NCBI GenBank assembly: GCA_904419835.1
Contig: CAJFTA010000033.1
Location: 1-25,534 of the forward strand
Source: an uncultured Pseudoflavonifractor sp.
GTDB taxonomy: Bacteria > Bacillota > Clostridia > Oscillospirales > Oscillospiraceae
Direction of reading: 5' to 3'
Length of the DNA stretch: 25,534 nt
Shown: positions 1-6,426 of the stretch, one piece after another
Position numbering within the stretch: the first letter of the stretch is position 1
How the letters are laid out: each line of letters begins with the position of its first letter
Translations under genes and position numbers: made by a program
The notes under the pieces: model-generated
Told to the model about the DNA's origin: nothing
The model's input: only the letters and a program-made list of their open reading frames with translations
Databases searched by the model: none

Positions 1-66
1 CCCGCTTTCCCACATTCTCTGAATTTCCATCCGGTCCCCGATGGTTCTAAAAGCATAGTCGGCCAT
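1..66 (-). CDS. Partial gene, probable helix-turn-helix protein N-terminus
   Basis: Only the first 22 codons are present; the gene continues past the left edge. On the minus strand an ATG at 66 is preceded by a strong GGAGGTGA ribosome binding site. The peptide begins MADYAFRTIGDRMEIQRMWE. The pattern of a basic residue, 'I..MW..G' and a short helix resembles the start of small HTH proteins related to IS30-type N-terminal domains, which bind DNA. That resemblance is from memory and rests on very few residues. An A/T-tailed hairpin lies in its leader (87-131). The start is well supported; the function is a guess. Confidence 0.5.
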   Translation of the reverse strand, partial: MADYAFRTIGDRMEIQRMWESG

Positions 67-86
67 GTCCTCACCTCCAAACGGCC

Positions 87-131
87 AAAAAAATTAGGTC
101 ACACTCGGTCGTTGACCTTGTGTAACCTAAT
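87..131 (-). terminator. Hairpin with U-tract in the leader of the left-edge gene
   Basis: The arms 93-104 and 120-131 (ATTAGGT-ACAC against GTGT-ACCTAAT, one mismatch) form a stem. Read on the minus strand it is followed by seven T residues (87-93). This is the form of an intrinsic terminator. No minus-strand gene lies upstream of it, since the neighbours are plus-strand tRNAs. It is therefore more likely a leader attenuator, or the border of an inserted element, than the end of a transcript. Confidence 0.5.
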
Positions 132-170
132 CTTAATGGCTGCCTTTTTTCGTAAAATTGCAATTTGTTG

Positions 171-199
171 TTGACAACCCCTTCAGAATATGATATTAT
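171..199 (+). promoter_or_regulatory. Promoter of the tRNA-Ser pair
   Basis: TTGACA (171-176), a 17-bp spacer and TATTAT (194-199) form a near-consensus vegetative promoter. The predicted start of transcription is near 206, about 24 nt before the first tRNA. Confidence 0.85.
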
Positions 200-229
200 T
201 CTTTTCGCATCTGATTGGAACCCGGGCGT

Positions 230-316
230 GGAGAGATGTCCGAGTGGTTTAAGGAGCCGGTCTTGAAAACCGGTGACTCGCAAGAGCCGTGGGTTCGAAT
301 CCCACTCTCTCCGCCA
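230..316 (+). tRNA. tRNA-Ser(UGA)
   Basis: The acceptor stem GGAGAGA pairs with TCTCTCC and an encoded CCA ends at 316. The anticodon loop is CTTGAAA with anticodon TGA. A long variable arm follows the anticodon stem, as expected for class II tRNA-Ser. The T-arm GTGGG-TTCGAAT-CCCAC is intact. It is the first gene of a two-tRNA transcript. Confidence 0.97.
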
Positions 317-377
317 TTTTTTCTTTGGGAAATGGGCAAGAGAGCGACAAGATGCATGTGCGCATCCCGGCCGATAC

Positions 378-468
378 GCAGAAGTACCCAAGTGGCCGAA
401 GGGGCTCCCCTGCTAAGGGAGTAGGCGGGTAAAACCGTGCGAGGGTTCAAATCCCTCCTTCTGCGCCA
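378..468 (+). tRNA. tRNA-Ser(GCU)
   Basis: The acceptor stem GCAGAAG pairs with CTTCTGC and CCA is encoded (466-468). The anticodon stem CTCCC/GGGAG encloses the loop CTGCTAA, giving anticodon GCT. A long variable arm and the T-arm GAGGG-TTCAAAT-CCCTC are present. It lies 61 nt after tRNA-Ser(UGA) with no promoter between, so the two are probably co-transcribed. Confidence 0.97.
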
Positions 469-510
469 ACTCGCCGCAAGTGAGAAATTGCTTGCGGCGA
501 GTTTTTGTTT
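469..510 (+). terminator. Terminator of the tRNA-Ser unit
   Basis: A perfect 12-bp stem (469-480 with 491-502, ACTCGCCGCAAG) with a 10-nt loop is followed by TTTTTGTTTT. It starts directly after the CCA of tRNA-Ser(GCU). Confidence 0.93.
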
Positions 511-553
511 TATTGCAATTACTACAAATCTCATCTTTGACCGTACTTTCCAC

Positions 554-604
554 GACGAGTGCTTTTTCGCCTTTGAAAGGCTGTAAAATCACTCGTCTTT
601 TTTA
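554..604 (+). terminator. Second terminator-like hairpin
   Basis: The outer arms GACGAGTG (554-561) and CACTCGTC (590-597) enclose an inner GCCTTT/AAAGGC stem and are followed by a run of Ts. It lies about 50 nt after the tRNA terminator. It may be a back-up terminator, or the end of a gene that has been lost. The rest of the stretch up to 808 shows no convincing gene. Confidence 0.65.
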
Positions 605-864
605 TTTTCATCCGGTGTTTCCGGACGGTGTGCAGTTTACGTGCAGTTCGGTGCTCCGGCTCTTCCGAACACTACAGGAAAACTGCTCTTTTCCAGCGCT
701 GGTCTCCCGCTTTTGTGGACTTGCCGCCTGGGAATGCCCCACGCTGCAAGCCGTTCCTATCCGCCGGGCACAGGAAAATCCCGCCTGTACTTACCTGGGC
801 AGGACACGTATAATGAGGGTGCCTGCAAATCTGCAAATCGCAAGCTGAAGGGAGCCGCGTATTG

Positions 865-1140
865 ATGAAACAGTTGAGCCAAGAGGCAGAAGCCGTTATG
901 ATGGAGCGCTTTGGCAAGGACACCGTAATTGCGCTGGCAACAGCAAAAGATGATGTCCCTTACGTGCGGAGCGTAAACGCCTATTATGAAAATGGCGCTT
1001 TTTACGTTATTACGCACGCGCTTTCAAACAAGATGAAGCAAATAGAATGCAATCCCGCTGTCGCAATATCGGGCGAATGGTTTACAGCCCACGGGACAGG
1101 CGGAACGCTGTTCTCACATGGCAAACGATATGAATTTTAA
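865..1140 (+). CDS. Pyridoxamine 5'-phosphate oxidase-like protein, internally shortened
   Basis: The 91-residue product belongs to the small flavin/PNPOx-like split-barrel proteins. N-terminal segments such as VIALATAKDDVPYVRSVN, a tyrosine-rich 'AYYENGAFYVIT' and 'NPAVAISGEWFTAHG' fit that family. Family members are usually about 140 residues. Here the text jumps from 'FTAHGTG' to 'GTLFSHGKRYEF', which is the usual C-terminal strand, so roughly 45 residues are missing without loss of frame. I chose ATG 865, since GAAGGGAG lies just upstream; TTG 862 is possible. A TATAAT at 809-814 may be its -10. With the middle gone, flavin binding is doubtful. It may be a decaying gene. Confidence 0.75.
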   Translation: MKQLSQEAEAVMMERFGKDTVIALATAKDDVPYVRSVNAYYENGAFYVITHALSNKMKQIECNPAVAISGEWFTAHGTGGTLFSHGKRYEF

Positions 1141-1284
1141 CCATTCAACCGGCTGATTTCTGCTCCTGCCCGCTGCCCGGGCGGGATTCGCGTCTTTTTT
1201 TCGGTGTCCCTTGGTTCGCCCCGTTTCGACCTTCCTCGCCGCCGGCTGTGCCTATACTGAAGCACAGAAAAGGAGGGTTTTTCC

Positions 1285-1752
1285 ATGGATTCCTTGAAAA
1301 GACGTCTGCTTCCCCTGCTGCTCTCCCTGGCGCTGCTCTGCGCCTGCACCGCGGGCACACCGGACCATTCCCCCGGTGTGTCCCCCAGCGAGCCGTCGCC
1401 CAGCCAGGTCCAGTCCGGCGTCTCCCCCAGCCTGTCTCCCAGCGAGACCGCCCCGTCCCAGCTTCCGCCCAGCGTCTCCCCCACTCCGGCCGCTGTGGTA
1501 TCGGAGCCGTCCCCCAGCCAGACCGCTCCGGTCCCCCTTCCCTCTCCCAGCGCGGCCCCGGTGTCGGAGGCCCTGGTCACGGATACGGCCTCTGAGGAAC
1601 CGGTGGAGGTCACAGTCTACGTCACCAAAACCGGGGAGAAGTACCATTCAGACGGGTGCCAGTACCTCAGCAGGAGTCAGATTCCCATCTCTCTGGCGGA
1701 CGCCAAGGCGGGCGGCTACACTCCCTGCTCCAAATGCCATCCGCCCAGGTGA
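1285..1752 (+). CDS. Ser/Pro-rich lipoprotein with C-terminal Cys/His motif
   Basis: The product has 155 residues. It opens with a basic N-terminus and a hydrophobic Leu-rich helix ending LALLCAC, a plausible type II signal peptide with Cys21 as the lipidated residue. Residues about 25-105 are a low-complexity linker built from SPS/PSVSP units, likely a stalk across the cell wall. The last 45 residues contain YHSDGCQYL....ADAKAGGYTPCSKCHPP. This 'H..C...C..C' module is found at the ends of various secreted or membrane proteins and is a likely metal site. AGGAGG precedes the ATG. The gene converges on the Na/Pi cotransporter with a shared terminator. No function can be assigned. Confidence 0.85.
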   Translation: MDSLKRRLLPLLLSLALLCACTAGTPDHSPGVSPSEPSPSQVQSGVSPSLSPSETAPSQLPPSVSPTPAAVVSEPSPSQTAPVPLPSPSAAPVSEALVTDTASEEPVEVTVYVTKTGEKYHSDGCQYLSRSQIPISLADAKAGGYTPCSKCHPPR

Positions 1753-1780
1753 CGGGCAGCCCCATCCCCTATCCTCAGGC

Positions 1781-1822
1781 AAAAAATCCGGCCCGGTCAA
1801 GGGACCGGGCCGGACTGTTTTT
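1781..1822. terminator. Bidirectional terminator between lipoprotein and Na/Pi cotransporter
   Basis: A perfect 12-bp GC-rich stem (1787-1798 with 1803-1814, TCCGGCCCGGTC) has an AAGG loop. It has six As on the left (1781-1786) and a T-run on the right (1816-1822), so it can end both converging transcripts. Confidence 0.92.
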
Positions 1823-1829
1823 CTGCCTG

Positions 1830-3476
1830 TTACCGGGCGTGAGCGGCCTCTGCCCGCTCCTGGGCAATGTTCAGCGCATGGTCGCCGATGCGCTCAAAGT
1901 CGGTGAGCAGTTCGGAGAAGAGGATACAGGCCTCGTCGGAGCAGGAACCGCTCTTCATCCGCTCCAGCTGGCTCTGGCGGAACTCGGCGGTCATGTCGTC
2001 GATGCGCTGCTCCAGCTTCTCCATGGAGCCGAGCCAGTCCTGGGTCACATCGGCGTCGGCGGCCAGGATGTCCAGCGCCTTCAGGCACACGTCCCGCATT
2101 TTGCGCAGCTCGTCCTTGGCCCCCTCGGAGAATTTAATCCCCTTCTGATTCATCATAGTGCTGTACTCGCAGATATTGATGGCGTGGTCGCCAATCCGCT
2201 CGATGTTGCCGGTTATCTTGAAGTAAGCGGACACAGCGGCGGAGTCGGTCTCGTTGGTCTCGTGGGAGATGACCTTGGAAATATACTGGGAGATCTCCTT
2301 GTTCAGGTAGTCGATATAGGTCTCGGCCTCCTCGGCCTTGTCCAGCAGCTCGGGCTTAACCTCCAGCACAGCCTGGAAGGCCAGATCAATGTTGCTGCGG
2401 GCCTTACCCAGCATGCGCTGGAGCTCCTCCCGGATCTGGTTGAGGTAGATGGCGGAGGTACCGATGGCGATGGATCGGTCCTTGTCCACAGAGATGGGCT
2501 TGATGTACTCCAGGTGCATGCCCTCCTCCTTCTCCTCCTTCCGGTCGGGCAGGATGCGCATGGCCAGCTTGACAAGCTGGCCGCCCACGGGTAGGAGCAG
2601 CAGGGTGGTAACCACGTTGAAGAGGGTGTGCATGTTGGCGATCTGGGCGGCGGCGTTGTCCGGCGTCAGGCTCGCGACAAAGCCGGTCAGCGGCGTGAGC
2701 ATACAGACCACCGTGAAGATGATAGTGCCGATGATATTGAAGGAGAGGTGGATAATGGTGGTGCGCTTGGCGTTGCGGCTGGTGCCGATGGCGGCCAGCA
2801 CGGCGGTGATGCAGGTGCCGATGTTCTGGCCGAAGAGGACGTACACCGCAGTGGGCAGGGTTACCACGCCGCTCATGGCCAGGGCCTGAAGGATACCGAC
2901 CGACGCGGAGGAGGACTGGATGATGGCGGTAAAAATGGTGCCGGTGAGGATGCCCACCAGGGGGTTGGAGAAGGTGGAGACCAGATTCACAAAGGCCTCG
3001 GAGTCGCGCAGAGGCTCCATAGCGGCGCTCATCATGTCCATGCCGATGAACAGGATACCCAGACCGCCCAGAATGCTGCCGATGTGGTGGACCTTGGGGT
3101 TCTTCAAAAAGACCATCAGAGCAATGCCGACGAAGGCGATCAGCGGGGCGAGAACGCCCACGTCCAAGGCGATAAGCTGGCCGGTGATGGTGGTGCCGAT
3201 GTTGGCGCCCATAATAATCCACACGGCCTGGCGCAGGGTCATCATGCCCGAGTTGACGAAGCCCACCACCATGACCGTGGTGGCCGAGGAGGACTGGATG
3301 ACCGCAGTGATGACCGCGCCCACCAGCACGCCCAGCAGACGGTTGGAGGTGAGCTTTTCCAGGATACTCTTCATCCGGTTGCCTGCGGCGGCCTCCAGGC
3401 CGGAGCTCATCATCTGCATTCCGTGGAGGAACAGGGCCAAACCGCCCAGCAGACTCAATATGTCGCTAATTTTCAT
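1830..3476 (-). CDS. Na/Pi cotransporter family protein with PhoU-like tail
   Basis: The 548-residue integral membrane protein is a sodium-dependent phosphate importer of the NptA/PNaS family. The N-terminal 310 residues hold about eight to nine hydrophobic segments. They carry the two inverted-repeat signatures QSSSATT (from residue 61) and QSSSAS (from residue 187), plus GANIGTT (about 90-96) and GQNIGTC (about 216), which line the substrate path in this family. Residues about 340-545 form a helical PhoU-like domain with two repeats, each containing 'ERIGDHA.NI'. AAGGAGAAAGAG precedes the ATG at 3476. It is transcribed alone, ends at the bidirectional terminator, and has an unusually elaborate leader (3477-3740) that suggests phosphate or ion control. 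Confidence 0.95.
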   Translation of the reverse strand: MKISDILSLLGGLALFLHGMQMMSSGLEAAAGNRMKSILEKLTSNRLLGVLVGAVITAVIQSSSATTVMVVGFVNSGMMTLRQAVWIIMGANIGTTITGQLIALDVGVLAPLIAFVGIALMVFLKNPKVHHIGSILGGLGILFIGMDMMSAAMEPLRDSEAFVNLVSTFSNPLVGILTGTIFTAIIQSSSASVGILQALAMSGVVTLPTAVYVLFGQNIGTCITAVLAAIGTSRNAKRTTIIHLSFNIIGTIIFTVVCMLTPLTGFVASLTPDNAAAQIANMHTLFNVVTTLLLLPVGGQLVKLAMRILPDRKEEKEEGMHLEYIKPISVDKDRSIAIGTSAIYLNQIREELQRMLGKARSNIDLAFQAVLEVKPELLDKAEEAETYIDYLNKEISQYISKVISHETNETDSAAVSAYFKITGNIERIGDHAINICEYSTMMNQKGIKFSEGAKDELRKMRDVCLKALDILAADADVTQDWLGSMEKLEQRIDDMTAEFRQSQLERMKSGSCSDEACILFSELLTDFERIGDHALNIAQERAEAAHAR

Positions 3477-3527
3477 TCTCTTTCTCCTTACTCCTTACAC
3501 ACAATTGTTTTTTCCGGCCGGCCAGGC

Positions 3528-3582
3528 AAAAAGAAAAAGAGTACAGCCCGCCTCCCGAACATTCGGAACGCAGGTTATACTC
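3528..3582 (-). terminator. Leader terminator of the Na/Pi cotransporter gene
   Basis: Read on the minus strand, three stacked stems form one hairpin. They are GAGTA/TACTC (3578-3582 with 3539-3543), CCTGC/GCGGG (3570-3574 with 3547-3551) and an inner TTCCGAA/TTCGGGA. Ts at 3528-3538 follow. It lies about 50 nt before the start codon, inside the transcript of the gene it precedes, so it is likely regulatory. Confidence 0.8.
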
Positions 3583-3630
3583 TGGAGTTCTCTTATTTGT
3601 CTCTCCGGCAGCTGATGCAGGCGCCAGAGT
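3579..3630 (-). promoter_or_regulatory. Competing antiterminator in the Na/Pi cotransporter leader
   Basis: The minus-strand segment ACTCTGG (3630-3624) can pair perfectly with CCAGAGT (3585-3579), which overlaps the 5' arm of the terminator. The same segment can instead pair locally with 3609-3603 (CTCTGGC/GCCGGAG, one G-U), which frees the terminator. Mutually exclusive pairing of this kind is the hallmark of a riboswitch or attenuator. I do not recognise a known riboswitch class. Confidence 0.6.
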
Positions 3631-3678
3631 GATGCGGCGTCGTCCATCATTTGCAAAACCCTCTCTTTGTATCGCATT

Positions 3679-3749
3679 TGTAAAATGTTGCAGGTTAAGT
3701 ATATCAAATTGTAAAATCCAGCGTCAATAGATTTTACAATAGTTTTACA
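3679..3749 (-). promoter_or_regulatory. Promoter of the Na/Pi cotransporter with PhoP-box-like repeats
   Basis: On the minus strand TTGACG (3727-3722), an 18-bp spacer and TATACT (3703-3698) form a good promoter, giving a leader of about 215 nt. Around it lie four TGTAAAA/TTTTACA motifs: 3679-3685, 3710-3716, 3732-3738 and 3743-3749. The last two contain TTTACA twice with a 5-bp gap (11-bp period), the arrangement of Gram-positive PhoP boxes. ATTGTAAAATC (3708-3718) and GATTTTACAAT (3730-3740) also form an inverted repeat across the -35. Confidence 0.7.
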
Positions 3750-3788
3750 TTCTCGCTGCAAAACTTCTATTTTCCCCCGCTCCCCTTC

Positions 3789-3833
3789 TTGTATCTTTGG
3801 GCAAACTGTGGTACAATTTTTTTACTAAAAAAA
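3789..3833 (+). promoter_or_regulatory. Promoter and palindromic operator of the LacI-type regulator
   Basis: TTGTAT (3789-3794), a 17-bp spacer and TACAAT (3812-3817) are followed by the perfect 17-bp palindrome TTTTTTTACTAAAAAAA (3817-3833) over the expected transcription start. The same core stands in front of galK, so the regulator probably represses itself. Confidence 0.75.
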
Positions 3834-3844
3834 GGAGGTCCGCT

Positions 3845-4885
3845 ATGGCAACGCTGAAAGAGCTCTCCGACAGCACGGGCTACTCCCCGGCCACCATCTC
3901 CCGGATTCTGACGGGGGACCCATCCCTGACGGTCAGCGACGAGGCCAGGAAGCGGGTGCTGGAGGAGGCCGGGCGATTGGACTATGCCGCCACCCGCAGC
4001 CGCCGGGGGCGGACGCCCAAGATGCTGCTGCAGGTGGGCGTGGCGGAGATGCTCACGCCGGAGCAGCAGCTGGCCGACCCCTACTACCTCTATCTGCGCA
4101 ACTTCGTGGAGCAGGCCTGCGCCGAGCGCAGATACGCCTTTCTCCCTCTGGAGCGGCGGGGGGAGGAGGGCTTCGCTCCGCCGGAGGGGACTGCGCCGGA
4201 CGGCATTATCGCCCTTGGAATCTTCACCCGGGCGCAGCAGGCGGCGCTGTCCGCCGTCAGCCCCAACCTGGTGTTTCTGGACTCCTCCCCAGACGAGGCC
4301 CGCTTTGACTCGGTGGTGCTCAACTACGCTCTGGGCATCCGTCTGGCCCTGGACCACCTCCTCTCCCTGGGCCACACCCGCATCGGCTTCATCGGCCCGT
4401 CGGAGAAGCTGGGGGACTGCAAGGAGCCTGCGCCCGAGGTGCGCCGGAGCTGCTTTATATCTATGGTGGAGGAGCGGGGCCTGCTGGACGCCTCCCTGCT
4501 GGTAGAGGCGCCCATGGAGAGCCGGGCCACGGCGGCGGCAGTGTCCGCCTTCCTGGACCGGCGCACCAGCCCGCCCACCGCCTTCCTGGCGGCCAACGAG
4601 GAGAATGCCATGGGCGCCAGCCGGGCACTGGAGGCCCGGGGGCTGTCGGTGCCCGGGGACGTGTCTCTGGTGTCCTTCAACGACACCCCCCTCTCCCAGC
4701 TCATGACTCCGCCCCTCACCTCGGTGTCCACCCACGCCGACGAGATGGCCCGCACTGCTGTCGGCCTGTTGGGGGAGCGGGCGGCTTCTGTGGCGGGCCG
4801 CCCGGTGCGCACCCTGCCCCAGAAGGTGGTGGTTCCCCCCACCCTGGCTGTCCGGGAGAGCACCGCGCCTCCCGCACGCCGGTAA
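3845..4885 (+). CDS. LacI/GalR-family transcriptional regulator of the gal operon
   Basis: The 346-residue protein starts with a LacI-type helix-turn-helix (MATLKELSDSTGYSPATISR, then LTVSDEARKRVLEEAGRLDY). A periplasmic-binding-protein-like ligand domain follows. Recognisable family blocks are 'ALDHLLSLGHTRIGFIG', 'PTAFLAANEENAMGASRALEARGLSVPGDVSLVSFNDT' and 'PPLTSVSTHADEMARTAVGLL'. It is the usual length for the family. I chose ATG 3845, which has AAGGAGG six bases upstream, over an upstream in-frame start at 3797 that lies within the promoter. The galK operon follows in the same direction and both promoters carry one palindrome. Galactose or a derivative is the likely inducer; this is inferred from position. 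Confidence 0.93.
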   Translation: MATLKELSDSTGYSPATISRILTGDPSLTVSDEARKRVLEEAGRLDYAATRSRRGRTPKMLLQVGVAEMLTPEQQLADPYYLYLRNFVEQACAERRYAFLPLERRGEEGFAPPEGTAPDGIIALGIFTRAQQAALSAVSPNLVFLDSSPDEARFDSVVLNYALGIRLALDHLLSLGHTRIGFIGPSEKLGDCKEPAPEVRRSCFISMVEERGLLDASLLVEAPMESRATAAAVSAFLDRRTSPPTAFLAANEENAMGASRALEARGLSVPGDVSLVSFNDTPLSQLMTPPLTSVSTHADEMARTAVGLLGERAASVAGRPVRTLPQKVVVPPTLAVRESTAPPARR

Positions 4886-4973
4886 AGCCCCTCCCACGGT
4901 TCGCTTTTCTGCACAATCGGGCCGTCTGTTTTTGTGGGGAATGCTGAACTTGCGGCAGGTCCTCTGATAGCAG

Positions 4974-5006
4974 TTGAATTTTTACTAAAAATTAAATATA
5001 CTAAAA
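4974..5006 (+). promoter_or_regulatory. gal operon promoter and operator
   Basis: TTGAAT (4974-4979), a 17-bp spacer and TATACT (4997-5002) form the promoter. The perfect palindrome AATTTTTACTAAAAATT (4977-4993) fills the spacer. A half site TACTAAAA recurs 16 bp later (4999-5006). The core matches the operator of the regulator gene upstream. Confidence 0.8.
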
Positions 5007-5047
5007 CCACCAGATACCACAACCATAATCTGACTGGGAGTGATCGC

Positions 5048-6346
5048 ATGCTTTCCTGCAAAACCCTGATAGACCAGCTCTCCGGCGGCATGTGGGATAA
5101 ACGCCTGAACCACCTGTACTGCTGCAATGGCAGCGAAGCGCTGGAGGCGGTTCGCGCCCGGGCGGTTGAGGCCGTGAAGCGGTACCAGGCCCTCTTCTCC
5201 GCCGGGGACGACGCCCAGGCGGCCCTGTTCAGCAGCCCCGGCCGCACCGAGCTGGGCGGCAACCACACCGACCACCAGCACGGCTGCGTACTGGCCGCCA
5301 GCGTAAATATGGACATGCTGGCTGTGGCCGCCCCCAACGGCACCGCCCTGGTGCGCATCCACTCGGAGGGCTACCCGGTGCTGACGGTGGACCTGTCCAG
5401 CCTCTCCCCCGCGGAGGACGAGCGGGAGACCTCCGCCGCCCTGGTGCGGGGCGTGGCCGCCCGGATGGCCGAGCTGGGCCAGTCCCCCGCCGGGTTTGAC
5501 GCCTACGTCTGCTCCTCCGTGCCCGCCGGCTCCGGCCTGTCCTCCTCCGCCGCCTACGAGGTGCTGGTGGGCACCATCTTTAACGTGCTCTTCTGCAACC
5601 AGGTCTTTACCCCCGTCCAGGTGGCCCAGATTGGCCAGTACGCCGAGAATGTGTTCTTCGGCAAGCCCTGCGGCCTGATGGACGAGACCGCCTCCGCCGT
5701 GGGCGGCGTGGTGTCCATCGACTTCCAGGACCCGGCCGCTCCGGCGGTGCGCAAGGTGAACTTCGACTTCTCCGCCACCGGCCACACCCTGTGCATCATC
5801 AACTCGGGCGCCGACCACGCCGACCTGACCGACGCCTACGCCGCCATCACCAGCGAGATGAAGTCGGTGGCCGCCTGCTTCGGCAAGGCAGTGCTGCGGG
5901 ACGTGGACGAGGCCGCCTTCCGGGCCACCATCCCCGAACTGCGCAAGGCCCTGGGGGATCGGGCGGTGCTGCGGGCCATCCACTTCTTCGCGGAAAACCG
6001 CCGGGCCGCCCAGGAGGCCCAGGCCCTGGAGCGGGGCGATTTCGCCGCCTTCCTGGCCCTGGTGCGGGCCTCCGGCCTGTCCTCCAGCCTGTACCTTCAG
6101 AACACCTTCGCCCCCTCCGACCCCAGGCAGCAGGCCATCCCCCTGGTGCTGTGGGCCGCCGAGGAGGTGCTCCAGGGCACCGGCGCCGTCCGGGTCCACG
6201 GCGGCGGCTTTGCCGGCACGGTCCAGGCCTTTGTGCCCAACGACAGGCTGCCCGACTTTCTCACCGCCATGGAGCGGCTGCTGGGGCCCGGCATGTGCCA
6301 TATGTTGTCCATCCGCCCCGAGGGCGGCTGTCTGGCTGCGGGCTGA
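5048..6346 (+). CDS. galK: Galactokinase
   Basis: The enzyme phosphorylates galactose to galactose 1-phosphate with ATP in the cytosol, the entry step of the Leloir pathway. The 432-residue product has the GHMP-kinase motifs: the galactokinase signature GRTELGGNHTDHQHG (residues 65-79), the ATP-binding loop VPAGSGLSSSAAYE (about 159-172) and the C-terminal HGGGFAGTVQAF. It carries an N-terminal extension of about 40 residues relative to short galactokinases, as in several Clostridia. The start at 5048 follows CTGGGAG; an upstream in-frame ATG at 4934 precedes the promoter and is not used. galT follows 80 bp later, with a small hairpin between (6362-6388). No galE or galM lies in the window. 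Confidence 0.95.
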   Translation: MLSCKTLIDQLSGGMWDKRLNHLYCCNGSEALEAVRARAVEAVKRYQALFSAGDDAQAALFSSPGRTELGGNHTDHQHGCVLAASVNMDMLAVAAPNGTALVRIHSEGYPVLTVDLSSLSPAEDERETSAALVRGVAARMAELGQSPAGFDAYVCSSVPAGSGLSSSAAYEVLVGTIFNVLFCNQVFTPVQVAQIGQYAENVFFGKPCGLMDETASAVGGVVSIDFQDPAAPAVRKVNFDFSATGHTLCIINSGADHADLTDAYAAITSEMKSVAACFGKAVLRDVDEAAFRATIPELRKALGDRAVLRAIHFFAENRRAAQEAQALERGDFAAFLALVRASGLSSSLYLQNTFAPSDPRQQAIPLVLWAAEEVLQGTGAVRVHGGGFAGTVQAFVPNDRLPDFLTAMERLLGPGMCHMLSIRPEGGCLAAG

Positions 6347-6361
6347 CCGTCAGTCCCCTTT

Positions 6362-6388
6362 CCCGCAGTCCTGAAATGCTGCTGCGGG
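6362..6388 (+). other. Intercistronic hairpin between galK and galT
   Basis: CCCGCAG (6362-6368) pairs with CTGCGGG (6382-6388), leaving a 13-nt loop. There is no U-tract, so it is more likely an mRNA processing or stability element than a terminator. Confidence 0.4.
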
Positions 6389-6426
6389 CATCCCGCCCAA
6401 ATAATAAAAATGTGAGGTTGATAGAC

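Noticed and set aside
480..848. 122-codon plus-strand frame after the tRNA-Ser genes
   Set aside because: It begins inside the tRNA terminator and passes through a second terminator, with no family resemblance.
1160..1205. Possible terminator after the PNPOx-like gene
   Set aside because: The best stem (CCCGC/GCGGG) is only 5 bp and lies 9 nt from the T-run, which is too weak to list as a feature.
3495..3761. 88-codon minus-strand frame in the Na/Pi cotransporter leader
   Set aside because: It begins upstream of the promoter, runs through the terminator stems and has no ribosome binding site. RNA structure explains the region better.
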